Source of the DNA: Palsa-506 sp963755815
Lineage (GTDB): Bacteria; Actinomycetota; Actinomycetes; Streptosporangiales; Streptosporangiaceae
Direction of reading: 5' to 3'
DNA: 64,000 nt
Assembly (NCBI GenBank): GCA_963755815.1
Contig: CAVWLF010000010.1
Span: forward strand, 444,985-508,984
How positions within the stretch are numbered: the first letter of the stretch is position 1; each line of letters starts with the position of its first letter. The notes beneath the pieces were generated by a model. That model was not told the DNA's origin, made no database searches, and saw only the letters and a list, made by a program, of their open reading frames with translations. Shown here piece by piece: positions 32,799 to 41,170 of the stretch. Position numbers and translations under genes: made by a program.

Positions 32799-33829
32799 TG
32801 GCCGGCCGAGGTCTCGGACAGGTCAGCGACGTAGGGCTTGCCGTCGCGCCACGCGGTTACCTGGTCGGGACGGCCGTACTCGGCCAGGTAATCCTCGGCC
32901 CGGCCCTTGACGTGGTCCCAGACGGAGACGGGCTCGTACTGCTCGGCGGCCGGGCCGGCGAACGGCTCCAGCGGCGCCACCACCGTCTGCAGGCTCGGGT
33001 AGCAGAACACGGCCGTCGACCGCCGCTGCATCGTGCCCCCGGCCACCACCCGGTGCCGGCCGGCCCGCAGCCGGCCGCCAGTCCAGCGCGTCAGCAGCAT
33101 CCCCGAGAACGCCTGCAGGGCGCCGGGGATGATCGGGACGCCGGTCCAGCTGCCGTCGGCCAGCTGGACCTGCAGTCCCTCGTAGTCGCCCTGCTGGCTC
33201 AGGATGGTCAGCGCCGAGTCGTCCGCGTGCTCGAGCAGCAGCAGCTTGTCCTCGTCCCGGGCGGTGTCGGGGTACGTCCAGGTCGGGTAGTCGTTGGTGG
33301 TGAGCCGCGCATGCGGGAGTTCCCCCAGCGCGAAGGTATCCGCCGGGACGCCAGCCGCCCGGGCGTACAGCTCCAGGACGCGCCCGGCGAGCTCGGTGGC
33401 GGCCTCGATGTAGCGGAAAGCCAGGCCGCGCAGCTCCGGGTCATCGGGCGGCCATACGTTCGGGTGCCCGTAGAGCCCGGCGTACTGGGCCGGGACGCCG
33501 GCCTCCCGCGCGTCGGCCGGCGTGTCGAACTGAGCCACGTTGTACCGCTCCAGCTCCAGCCGGCCGAAGTCATCCGGCCACTGCCGCCAGCCCCGGTACG
33601 GATGCCCGCCCGGGCTGGCCAGCCTGGCCTTCTCGGCCCGGGGCCGGCCGAGCAGGCGCCCGATGTGCGCGTTGTACTCCGCCAGCAGGTCCGCGGGCAT
33701 CCCGTGATTGACCACCTGGATCACGCCGGTCTGCTCGGCGGCGCGGCGGACGGCATCGAGCCGCCCTTCGTCCGGTGCGCGCCCGCCGAGGGCCGCCGCC
33801 AGGTCGATGACCGGAATCTGGTCCGTCAT
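32795..33829 (-). CDS. 2-oxoglutarate/Fe(II)-dependent oxygenase, isopenicillin N synthase-like
   Basis: The 344-residue enzyme has the double-stranded beta-helix fold. Iron ligands are His201 and Asp203 (LLEHADDSALTIL) and His259 (RAGRHRVV); Arg270-Ser271 (RRST) would bind 2-oxoglutarate. The N-terminal half (QIPVIDLAAALGG ... GVIQVVNHGMPADL) is the DIOX_N region. Substrate unknown. The ATG at 33829 has GGGAG upstream and matches family starts better than the in-frame start at 33889. Coupled to the SIMPL gene. Confidence 0.92.
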   Translation of the reverse strand: MTDQIPVIDLAAALGGRAPDEGRLDAVRRAAEQTGVIQVVNHGMPADLLAEYNAHIGRLLGRPRAEKARLASPGGHPYRGWRQWPDDFGRLELERYNVAQFDTPADAREAGVPAQYAGLYGHPNVWPPDDPELRGLAFRYIEAATELAGRVLELYARAAGVPADTFALGELPHARLTTNDYPTWTYPDTARDEDKLLLLEHADDSALTILSQQGDYEGLQVQLADGSWTGVPIIPGALQAFSGMLLTRWTGGRLRAGRHRVVAGGTMQRRSTAVFCYPSLQTVVAPLEPFAGPAAEQYEPVSVWDHVKGRAEDYLAEYGRPDQVTAWRDGKPYVADLSETSAGQ

Positions 33830-33963
33830 ATGCTCCCGCCGCCTCTCCTGCCAGGCCCCTGCGGCCTGCCAGCATGGTAACCAGCGCAATCAAGATCAGC
33901 ATTTACGCGGCCCTCGTGGCTGGCCCCCCGGCGCGGCCGGCTGCGGCCGGGGCGGCCCCGGGA

Positions 33964-35091
33964 TCAGCCCGGCAGGCGGGCCGGATCGATGCGGACGATC
34001 TCGCGGCCGGAGGGCACCCAGACGGCCCCGGCGGCATCGTAGATCTGGCTGCAGGGCTGGCCGCACGATCCGCCGACGCGGATCCGGCCGAGCGGCTGGC
34101 CGGTGCTCATGCTGACCCGCAGCACCTGGGTGTGCGCCAGGTCGGCCAGCAGCCACAGCGAGCCCTGGCCGATGTCGATGAAGGGCCCGCCGGTGAAGGC
34201 GTAGGTCGGGTCGAAGCTGCGGTAGCTGACGATCGCGGTGATGCCGCCGGTGGCCGGGTCGATCCTGGCGATGCCCTCATCACCGGACAGGGCCCAGACT
34301 GCGCCGTGGCCCAGGGCCAGCTCGGCGTCGACCAGGGTGAACGGATAGCTGGAGTCGTTCACCGTCACGCCGGTCAGCCGGGTGCCGCTGGGGTCCACCT
34401 GCCTGATGCTCGAGCCGGCGCTGTACCAGACGCCCTCCGGGCCCGCGACGAACGAGTACACCAGGCTGTGGATGATGCCGGTCCGGGCGTCCACCCGGCC
34501 GGTGGACGGGTTGATGCGCAGGATCCGGATGCCGTTCCTGGCTCCGGAGACGACCCACAGGTGACCGAGGCCGTAGGCGATCGAGCCGCAGCTGCCGGGG
34601 ACGGCGACGCGAGCGCGGACGCGGCCGGTGGCCGGGTCGATGCCCAGCAGCCGAACCCGGCCGGAGGAGGCACGGCACGTGTCCAGCCATAGCGTGCGGC
34701 GGCCGGCGGCCAGCTGCCCGCCGAGGCCGGCCCCGGGGACGTGCGCGCGCAGCGTGACCCGGTTCGTCCGGGCGCTGATCCGGACCAGCTCGCCGGAGAG
34801 CGTCAGCGCCCAGACGCGGTTCCCGGTGCTGGCCATGCTGATGACATTCCGGACCGGGACGCGGGCCGTGATCGCGTCCGGGTAGCCGCGGGCCGCCGGG
34901 AGCGCGAGCTGACCGGGGCTCGGCGACGGGCCCGGGGAATGCCGGGGCGGCTGCGGCCCGGCATGCGGCCGGCTGACCAGGAAGACGGTGACGGCAATGA
35001 CGGCGACGGCCGCCGTGCCGATCGCGAGCCAGCGGCTGCGGCCCGGCGGATCGGGCGATTGCCGGCCAGAGGTGACTATGTCGTCCGCCAC
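33964..35091 (-). CDS. membrane-anchored beta-propeller protein
   Basis: The 375-residue protein has a short cytosolic N-terminus, one membrane helix (about residues 21-40; WLAIGTAAVAVIAVTVFLVS), a Pro-rich spacer and an outside beta-propeller of repeated strands (WALTLSGELVRISARTNRV, RLLGIDPATGRVRARVAVPG, ILRINPSTGRVDARTGI, IARIDPATGGITAIV, VLRVSMSTGQPLGRIRVGG). Cysteine pairs in the propeller suggest disulfides. It is probably a cell-surface binding protein; ligand unknown. Divergent from the potassium channel gene, 91 bases apart. Confidence 0.85.
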   Translation of the reverse strand: MADDIVTSGRQSPDPPGRSRWLAIGTAAVAVIAVTVFLVSRPHAGPQPPRHSPGPSPSPGQLALPAARGYPDAITARVPVRNVISMASTGNRVWALTLSGELVRISARTNRVTLRAHVPGAGLGGQLAAGRRTLWLDTCRASSGRVRLLGIDPATGRVRARVAVPGSCGSIAYGLGHLWVVSGARNGIRILRINPSTGRVDARTGIIHSLVYSFVAGPEGVWYSAGSSIRQVDPSGTRLTGVTVNDSSYPFTLVDAELALGHGAVWALSGDEGIARIDPATGGITAIVSYRSFDPTYAFTGGPFIDIGQGSLWLLADLAHTQVLRVSMSTGQPLGRIRVGGSCGQPCSQIYDAAGAVWVPSGREIVRIDPARLPG

Positions 35092-35182
35092 CCCCTGAGC
35101 ATCGCTGACATCCCCCGGCCGGGGCTAGGCCCCGCGGCCGGGTCGCGCGCGCGATGGCCATGATCACGGGCACAATGACGCC

Positions 35183-36205
35183 ATGGCGACAGGTGCGCCG
35201 GCCCGGTGGAACCGGGCCGCGAGGAACCTCCGGCTCGGCCTCATCGGCCTGTTCCTGGTCCTGGTGGGCGGCACTATCGGCTACGTGGCCTTCGGCTACG
35301 GCGTCCTGGACGCCATCTTCCAGACGGTGATCACGGTTTCCACCGTCGGCTTCGGCGAGGTGCACAAGTTCAGCGCCGGGCAGCAGGTGTTCACCATCGT
35401 CCTCATCCTGACCGGGGTGGGGACAGTGGCCTACACCTTCAGCATGCTGGTCGAGACGCTCGTCGAGGGCTACCTCGCCGACGAGTTCGGGAGGCGCAGG
35501 ATGCGACGCCAGATCAACGGGATGCGCGACCACGTCGTGGTGTGCGGCTGGGGGAGGGTCGGGCGGGCCATCGCCCGCTCCCTGCAGGCCGGCGATGCCG
35601 AGGTCGTGGTCGTGGACTCATCGGCCGAGCGGATCGCCACCGTGGCCGGGCCGTCGGTGTGCGGGGACGCCACCGACGAGGAGGTCCTGCGGGCGGCCGG
35701 AATCGACCGCGCCCGGGTGCTCATCACCGCCCTCAACGGCGACGCCGAGAACCTGTACGTCGCCCTGACCGGCCGGTCGATGCGCCGCGACCTGTTCATC
35801 GTCTCCCGGACCGCGTCCGACGCCGCGGTCCCCAAGCTGCTCCAGGCCGGCGCCGACCGGGTCGTCAACCCGCAGGACCTCGGCGGCGCCCGGATGGCGG
35901 CGCTGGCCGTGCAGCCGCACGTGGCCGAGTTCCTCGACGTGGTCATGCACGACGGCAGCCTGGAGTTCCGCCTGCAGGAGATCGACGTCCCGGCCGCCTC
36001 GCCGCTGGCGGGCCAGACGCTGCGCAGCGCCCGGGTGCACGCCCGCACCGGCGTGCTGGTCCTCGCCGTCCGTCACCCGGGCCAGGATTTCCGCACCAAC
36101 CCGCCGCCGGAGGAGCAGATCTCCGGCGGGGACGTCCTGGTGGTCATCGGCAACACCGGGCAGGTCGCCTCGCTGCGGGCGCTGGCCCTGGCCGCCGGGA
36201 GCTGA
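35183..36205 (+). CDS. potassium channel with RCK (TrkA-N) domain, MthK-like
   Basis: The 340-residue protein has two membrane helices around a pore loop with selectivity filter STVGFGE (residues 53-59), then the RCK N domain with the Rossmann motif VVVCGWGRVGRAIA (about 118-131) and an RCK C domain ending with SGGDVLVVIGNTGQ. It is a ligand- or NAD-gated K+ channel in the cytoplasmic membrane. The ATG at 35183 is supported by the short N-terminus seen in relatives. The filter is GFG rather than GYG, which is common in this subgroup. Confidence 0.93.
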   Translation: MATGAPARWNRAARNLRLGLIGLFLVLVGGTIGYVAFGYGVLDAIFQTVITVSTVGFGEVHKFSAGQQVFTIVLILTGVGTVAYTFSMLVETLVEGYLADEFGRRRMRRQINGMRDHVVVCGWGRVGRAIARSLQAGDAEVVVVDSSAERIATVAGPSVCGDATDEEVLRAAGIDRARVLITALNGDAENLYVALTGRSMRRDLFIVSRTASDAAVPKLLQAGADRVVNPQDLGGARMAALAVQPHVAEFLDVVMHDGSLEFRLQEIDVPAASPLAGQTLRSARVHARTGVLVLAVRHPGQDFRTNPPPEEQISGGDVLVVIGNTGQVASLRALALAAGS

Positions 36206-36260
36206 CCACGCCGCCCGCGGATGAGCTGATCGCACCAAACGCGGGCCGTGGCGATGCGGG

Positions 36261-36330
36261 CGCGATGCCCCCCGACTGCACCTCGCTGGAGTTCTCGCAG
36301 CGGTCCACGGGCCCATTCCCGGCCGGGTTC
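36261..36330 (+). pseudogene. fragment similar to the DUF1579-type gene at 45630
   Basis: About 65 bases (CGCGATGCCCC ... CTGGAGTTCTC.CAGCGG) resemble the 3' third of the gene at 45630-46091 at 45933-46000; in one frame both read SLEFSQR or PLEFSQR. The rest of this 249-base gap holds no gene. It is likely a decayed duplicate end. Confidence 0.5.
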
Positions 36331-36454
36331 GCGGCGGCGCGCCGCCCGTCTTGCGGGCCAGTGGTGTTAGCACGAATCACCCTCGGGAGCTAGCCACCTT
36401 GGCGATCCGGCCCCGGGTCGCCACAATGAGGCGAAGCTGAGGTGGGGGGGCGCG

Positions 36455-38881
36455 TTGCGGGCGGTCAGGATGGTGTTTTGGGCCCAGCTACGCCACCGAT
36501 GGCGATCGTGGCTGGCCGTGGCGATCCTGATCAGCGTGGTAGGCGGGGTAGTAATGGCCGCCGCGGCCGCTGGCCGGCGTACGGAATCGGCCCTCCCGGC
36601 CTTCGTGGCCGCCCACGGCTTCGACGCCGAGGTGTACTCCACTCAGCCCGCGCCCAAGATCCCCCGGCTCCCCGAAGTCAGCGCGGCAACGGTGGCTTTC
36701 GGCCCCGACAACGGTCAGCCCACGTGTGCGTGTAAGCACCCGATCAACCCCTCGTACTTCGGTGTGGTGGTCCTGCCCGCCAAGGGAAGACCGGTCTTCA
36801 ACCTCGTGTCGGGCCGCATGCCAGAACCGTCGAACCCGCATGAAGTGCTGGCCTCGTACACGCTCCAGCAAGACGAGGGTGTACGCCTGGGAACCGTCAT
36901 CCATGTCCCCTTCTACGCTCCGTCGCAGTTGTCGGCGTACAACAGCGCCACCGGGACTCCGCCCAGACCCACAGGCCCGACAGTCGCCTTGCGGGTGGTC
37001 GGATTCGAAGCCACCGAGTTCGATTTCCCTTCCGGCGCCACCCCCATGTACAGCCTCTACGCCTTTCCGGCATTCGGCCGCACCGTGCTCCCGCGGCTGG
37101 CGACGGGCTACGTGTACTTCGTCCGCCTCCATCACGGCGCAGCCGACCTGCCCCGATTCGACGCTGCCACCAGCGCCCTGGGGGGAACAGCCTTCACCCA
37201 AAACGCGGATTCCCAGGTCGCATCGATCGAAGCATCGATCCATCCCCAGGCCATCGGGTGGTGGCTCCTGGCCGGCCTGGCCGCAATGGTTGGCCTGGCT
37301 GTCATCGGTCAGGCCCTGGGCCGCCAGAGCATCGCCGAAAGCGCGGAGTTTCCCACGCTGGTGGCGCTGGGGTTCGAACGCCGTCAGCTGTTCATCCTCG
37401 GCAGTACGGGTAACCTCGTGGCGGGGCTGGCGGGTGCACTGGGGGCCGTCGCGATAGCCACCCTCCTTTCCCCGATTGCTCCCCTCGGCGAGGCGCGTGT
37501 CGCTGAGAACTCGACCGGGATCACATTCGACAGCTTCGTGCTGACGCTCGGCGCGCTGGCCACGGTCATAGTGGTGATTGCGCTTGGTCTCTGGCCGGCC
37601 ATCCGGGGGGCGGGACGTGGCTCACGGCCTGACGACCGGATCGTCGCAGCCACGCATTCAGCGGTGGCTGGTCATCTGTGGACGATCGGGGCACCACTGA
37701 GCGCGGTGATCGGTGTTCGCAACGCGCTCGAGCGAAAGACCGGCGGAACCAGCGTGCCAGTGGGCAGCGCCCTGCTGGGCACCGTGCTGGCCGTGACCGC
37801 GCTGTGCGGGACGGCGGTTTTCGGCGCCAGCCTCTCGCATCTGACGGCCACACCCAGGCTGTACGGAGACCCTTTCCAGCTGAATATCTCGGACTCCGAC
37901 GGTGGAGGGACCCCGGATCTAGCGCTGTTGAAGAGCCTTGAACACGACCGCGCTGTCACCGGAATCACCCAGGGGATCGCCCTGCCCGCCATCTCGATTG
38001 ATAAGGCGGTCGTCGGCGCCATCGCGGGCACTGCTATCCGAGGTCCGCTCCTTCTGTCGACGGTGAAGGGGCATCCCCCCAATGCCAGCGGACAGGTGGG
38101 CCTCGGTGCGACGACGATGCGTCAGGTGGGCGCCCGTCTCGGTTCCGTTGTCCATGTCACGGTGTTGCTGCCCTCGGGCGGCAAACGAACAGCACCGTTC
38201 CGAGTGGTCGCTCAGATGTCGCTCCCGGTGCTCGGCAACGCGGTAAGCCTTGGCAACGGCGCCATCTTCACGCTGGCTGGCTATGAAGACGCCGCGTGCC
38301 CTCCGGGTCCCAGGCGGGCCGCCTGCCGGCAAGTGGTAGCAGAATCGGCCAGTGGCGGCATGCTGGTCAGTGTCGTGCCGGGTGCACGGGGACAGGCCGC
38401 AATTAACCATTACGTCGATAGGTACCAGTCAATCACCGCGCTCGCCATCACCCCGACCTCGCTCATCAACTTCGGCGAGGCGGTCAACTTCCCCCTTATC
38501 TTCGGCGCCATGCTGGCGGTGTTCGGGGTGGCGACGCTGCTCCACCTGCTGGTCGTCAGCGTGGCGCAACGCCGGCGAGAGGTCGCGTTGCTGAAGGTAG
38601 TGGGATTCGTGAACGTCCAGGTTGCCTCAACCATGGCCTGGCAGGCCACGACATTGGCGGTAGTGGGCATTGTGATTGGCGTCCCGTTGGGGGTGATGGC
38701 CGGCCGGGCCATCTGGCTGGCGTTCGCCAACAATCTGGGTGCCGTGCCGGTATCCATCGTGCCGGTCTGGCTCATCTGCCTTCTGGTGGCGGGTGTACTG
38801 GTCCTCGCCGACCTGATTGCCGTGGTCCCGGCACTGGCCGCCATTCGCTCCAAGCCACGAGATCTCTTGCGAACCTCATAG
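36455..38881 (+). CDS. ABC transporter permease, FtsX/MacB type, without nearby ATPase
   Basis: The 808-residue membrane protein has the FtsX architecture: an N-terminal helix (SWLAVAILISVVGGVVMAAAAAG), a large extracytoplasmic domain (about residues 45-265), three helices (265-395), a second membrane/extracytoplasmic part and three final helices (about 675-800) with the RREVALLKVVGF coupling motif and SKPRDLLRTS end. Such proteins use ATP hydrolysed by a separate MacB-like ATPase to move peptides or lipids; none is next to it. Codon third positions are visibly less GC-rich than in neighbours, a hint of separate origin. The start is TTG at 36455 after GGTGGGGGGG. Confidence 0.88.
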   Translation: MRAVRMVFWAQLRHRWRSWLAVAILISVVGGVVMAAAAAGRRTESALPAFVAAHGFDAEVYSTQPAPKIPRLPEVSAATVAFGPDNGQPTCACKHPINPSYFGVVVLPAKGRPVFNLVSGRMPEPSNPHEVLASYTLQQDEGVRLGTVIHVPFYAPSQLSAYNSATGTPPRPTGPTVALRVVGFEATEFDFPSGATPMYSLYAFPAFGRTVLPRLATGYVYFVRLHHGAADLPRFDAATSALGGTAFTQNADSQVASIEASIHPQAIGWWLLAGLAAMVGLAVIGQALGRQSIAESAEFPTLVALGFERRQLFILGSTGNLVAGLAGALGAVAIATLLSPIAPLGEARVAENSTGITFDSFVLTLGALATVIVVIALGLWPAIRGAGRGSRPDDRIVAATHSAVAGHLWTIGAPLSAVIGVRNALERKTGGTSVPVGSALLGTVLAVTALCGTAVFGASLSHLTATPRLYGDPFQLNISDSDGGGTPDLALLKSLEHDRAVTGITQGIALPAISIDKAVVGAIAGTAIRGPLLLSTVKGHPPNASGQVGLGATTMRQVGARLGSVVHVTVLLPSGGKRTAPFRVVAQMSLPVLGNAVSLGNGAIFTLAGYEDAACPPGPRRAACRQVVAESASGGMLVSVVPGARGQAAINHYVDRYQSITALAITPTSLINFGEAVNFPLIFGAMLAVFGVATLLHLLVVSVAQRRREVALLKVVGFVNVQVASTMAWQATTLAVVGIVIGVPLGVMAGRAIWLAFANNLGAVPVSIVPVWLICLLVAGVLVLADLIAVVPALAAIRSKPRDLLRTS

Positions 38882-38928
38882 CGGCTGGATTAGCAGCACC
38901 AGCCTGCCGGACGGCCCGGCGCCGGGCG

Positions 38929-39735
38929 TCAGCCGCGGTGGCGCAGCAGGAACTCCAGGGTCCGGTGGTTGAAGTCCTCGACGTTCTCGTAGATCGGGGC
39001 GTGCGCGCAATCCTCGAAGACGATCAGCTCGGTGTCCGGGATAGCTGAGCTGAGCGGCTCCGCGAACCTGGTCGAGCAGGCCATGTCGTGCCGCCCGAAG
39101 GTAATCAGGGTCGGCGCCTGGATCGATCCGAGCACGGCCCGGGCATCGTGGGCCAGGACGGCCCCGGACTGGCGCAGCAAGGCATCCACCGGCGGCATCG
39201 GCCGGCTGCGCACGAAGTCGGCCAGGGAATCGATGTATTCCGGCCGGGCGGCGTAAAGCTCCGGGGTGAAGCACCAGGGGAAGATGCCCCGTATCACCAT
39301 CTCGGTGACGCTGCCCAGCCCTTCCGCCATGACCTGCCAGCCCTCGACGACCGCCCGCAGGAACGGGTCCGTGGCGTCCCAGGCGCTGTGCAGCGACAGG
39401 GATCTCACCCGGTCCGGGTGCTTGGCCGCCAGCCACATGCCGGCCGCCGCGCCCAGCGACAGCCCGAAGACATGGGCGCTGTCCAGGCCGGCCGCCTGCA
39501 TGAACGCGGCCACATCGTCAGCGAACAGTTCGGTGGTGTACGTGCCGTCCGGCTTGCCGGACAGGCCGGCGCCGCGCAGGTCCACGCTGAAGCAGCGGAA
39601 ATGCTTGGCGTACTCCGGCACCTGGAACGCGTAGCATGCCTGGTCAGCCGCCAGGTACGGGATCAGGATGAGAGGCTCGCCGTCGCCCTGGACCTCGTAA
39701 TTGATGTCTATCCCGTTCGCCTGCACGATCGGCAT
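38929..39735 (-). CDS. alpha/beta hydrolase
   Basis: This 268-residue hydrolase has the nucleophile elbow GLSLGA (Ser in the centre), an acid in TFGRHDMACS and the base in FEDCAHAPIYENVEDF. The N-terminus (VQANGIDINYEVQGDGEPLILIPYLA) is standard, with the oxyanion HG changed to PY. It resembles haloperoxidase/esterase-type enzymes; no substrate can be named. Monocistronic, convergent to the FtsX gene; a 14-bp GC palindrome (38914-38927) lies between them and may terminate both. Confidence 0.9.
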   Translation of the reverse strand: MPIVQANGIDINYEVQGDGEPLILIPYLAADQACYAFQVPEYAKHFRCFSVDLRGAGLSGKPDGTYTTELFADDVAAFMQAAGLDSAHVFGLSLGAAAGMWLAAKHPDRVRSLSLHSAWDATDPFLRAVVEGWQVMAEGLGSVTEMVIRGIFPWCFTPELYAARPEYIDSLADFVRSRPMPPVDALLRQSGAVLAHDARAVLGSIQAPTLITFGRHDMACSTRFAEPLSSAIPDTELIVFEDCAHAPIYENVEDFNHRTLEFLLRHRG

Positions 39736-39817
39736 CGCTGACCTCCGTTAGCCCGGCAGCCGCCCGCATCGGCCGGCCGCTCCAGTGTCGATCGTGCCCT
39801 ATCCGGCATCACCTGGG

Positions 39818-40393
39818 CTACCGCAGGCTGAGCGGAGGCCGGGAGCCGTTCCTCGCCGGGCCCGGGGCGGCTGCTGAGGCCGGGGCGGGCGCGGCCGGGA
39901 GCCGGGCGGACCGGGCCACCAGGCTGGCCGTCCGGATCAGCACCATCGTGAGGGCCATGAAGACCAGGCCATCGGTGAGGGCCGCGCCGGTGACCTGGTG
40001 GGCGAGGCACCAGCGGGCCAGCTGAGCCGGGAACCAGTGCGTCGCGCCGATGGAGAACGCCGCCCGGGCGGCCACGATGAGCACCCACAGCATCGCGTAC
40101 GGCAGGCCGGCCGCGCTGACCGGCCGGCCGGTCTTCGGGCTCCGGTAGACCCGTATCAGCGTGGCGGCGGCCAGCCCGGCCAGCAAGCCGGCCAGCAGGC
40201 CCGCGAGTTCGATCAGCAACCCGTTCCCGCGGGTGACCGGCCGGTCCAGGAACAGCGGGATGACCAGGGCGATCGTGACCACGGGCCGCAGGATCCGCAG
40301 CGGGCCGATCTTGCGATGCAGGCCGAGGTCGCCTTCCAGCACCGCGACCAGCACGACGCCGTTGATGATCATCGCATCGGTAAGGGGGGACAT
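39818..40393 (-). CDS. membrane protein (DUF1453/CcdC-like)
   Basis: The 191-residue protein has five or six membrane helices: IINGVVLVAVLEGD, ILRPVVTIALVIPLFL, LLIELAGLLAGLLAGLAAATLIRVYRS, YAMLWVLIVAARAAFS and ALTDGLVFMALTMVLIRTASL, then a Pro/Ala-rich tail. The pattern resembles DUF1453/CcdC-type proteins. The divergent gene at 40630 encodes a protein of similar design. Function unknown. Confidence 0.75.
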   Translation of the reverse strand: MSPLTDAMIINGVVLVAVLEGDLGLHRKIGPLRILRPVVTIALVIPLFLDRPVTRGNGLLIELAGLLAGLLAGLAAATLIRVYRSPKTGRPVSAAGLPYAMLWVLIVAARAAFSIGATHWFPAQLARWCLAHQVTGAALTDGLVFMALTMVLIRTASLVARSARLPAAPAPASAAAPGPARNGSRPPLSLR

Positions 40394-40581
40394 GGCGTGC
40401 TCCGGTTCGCTCGGTAGGGGTCAGATGACGTCATCCACCATCGCCCGGCAGCCCGGCCGCGGCGTCGGAGCACGGGCCGGTCCCCGGTACCAGGTCCGGC
40501 CGCCGGTTCTCAGCCCGGATCTGGTCCCCCGGGCCGGCGCGCTAGTACCGCCGTCGTCCGTAGCGTCGGGATCGGTTTGCT

Positions 40582-40615
40582 CAACAGCGTGAATCGCTTG
40601 CCCCAACAGCATGAA
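40582..40615 (+). repeat. CAACAGCrTGAA direct repeat upstream of the 40630 gene
   Basis: Two copies of the 12-base element start at 40582 and 40604, 22 bases (two turns) apart. The second runs into the ribosome-binding site AGGAAG. It is a candidate binding site for the response regulator encoded in this operon. Confidence 0.5.
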
Positions 40616-40629
40616 AGGAAGCGGGTACT

Positions 40630-41166
40630 TTGCCCGGGCTGGAAATCCTCGTCGTCCTCGCCGTCATCGGCTTCGTTATCTATCAGCAGGTGACCGGCCA
40701 GCTGCTGCGGGCCAAGCGCGTCCTGGCGCTGCCCGCCGTCGTCACCATCATCGGGTTGTTCGATCTGCACGGCGCCGGGCACCTGCGCCCGGCGGACATC
40801 GTGTGGCTGACCGCCGGCGCCGCCGGGTCGCTGCTGGCCGGGCTGGCCTTCGGCGCGATCACGCGGCTGGAGTCGCGCGGCGGGGTGCTGTGGGCGAAGC
40901 TGCCGCCGCGCGGCCTGTGGCTGTGGGTCGCGCTGCTCGGCTGGCGTGTCCTGGTCATGGTGCTCGCCGGCAAGGCGGGCGCGCATGTCGCCGCGTCCAC
41001 CGCGCCGCTGCTGTTCACGCTCGGCCTGAACCGCCTGGGCCAGGGCGTCGTCATCGCGGCCCGCGGCATGCTGGCCGGCATCCCGTTCGCGCCGGAGAAG
41101 GACGGCCGCACGTTCCTGAGCGGCGTGTTCAGCGGAGACAATCACGGCCGGTCAGAGCGATACTGA
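40630..41166 (+). CDS. membrane protein (DUF1453-like), first gene of the two-component operon
   Basis: The 178-residue protein has four to five membrane helices (LEILVVLAVIGFVIYQQ, VLALPAVVTIIGLF, IVWLTAGAAGSLLAGLAFGAI, LWLWVALLGWRVLVMVLAG, APLLFTLGLNRLGQGVVIAARG). It starts with TTG at 40630, ten bases after AGGAAG. Its stop is four bases before the histidine kinase start, so the three genes form an operon; it may be a sensor partner of the kinase or its target. Confidence 0.8.
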   Translation: MPGLEILVVLAVIGFVIYQQVTGQLLRAKRVLALPAVVTIIGLFDLHGAGHLRPADIVWLTAGAAGSLLAGLAFGAITRLESRGGVLWAKLPPRGLWLWVALLGWRVLVMVLAGKAGAHVAASTAPLLFTLGLNRLGQGVVIAARGMLAGIPFAPEKDGRTFLSGVFSGDNHGRSERY

Positions 41167-41170
41167 TGCC

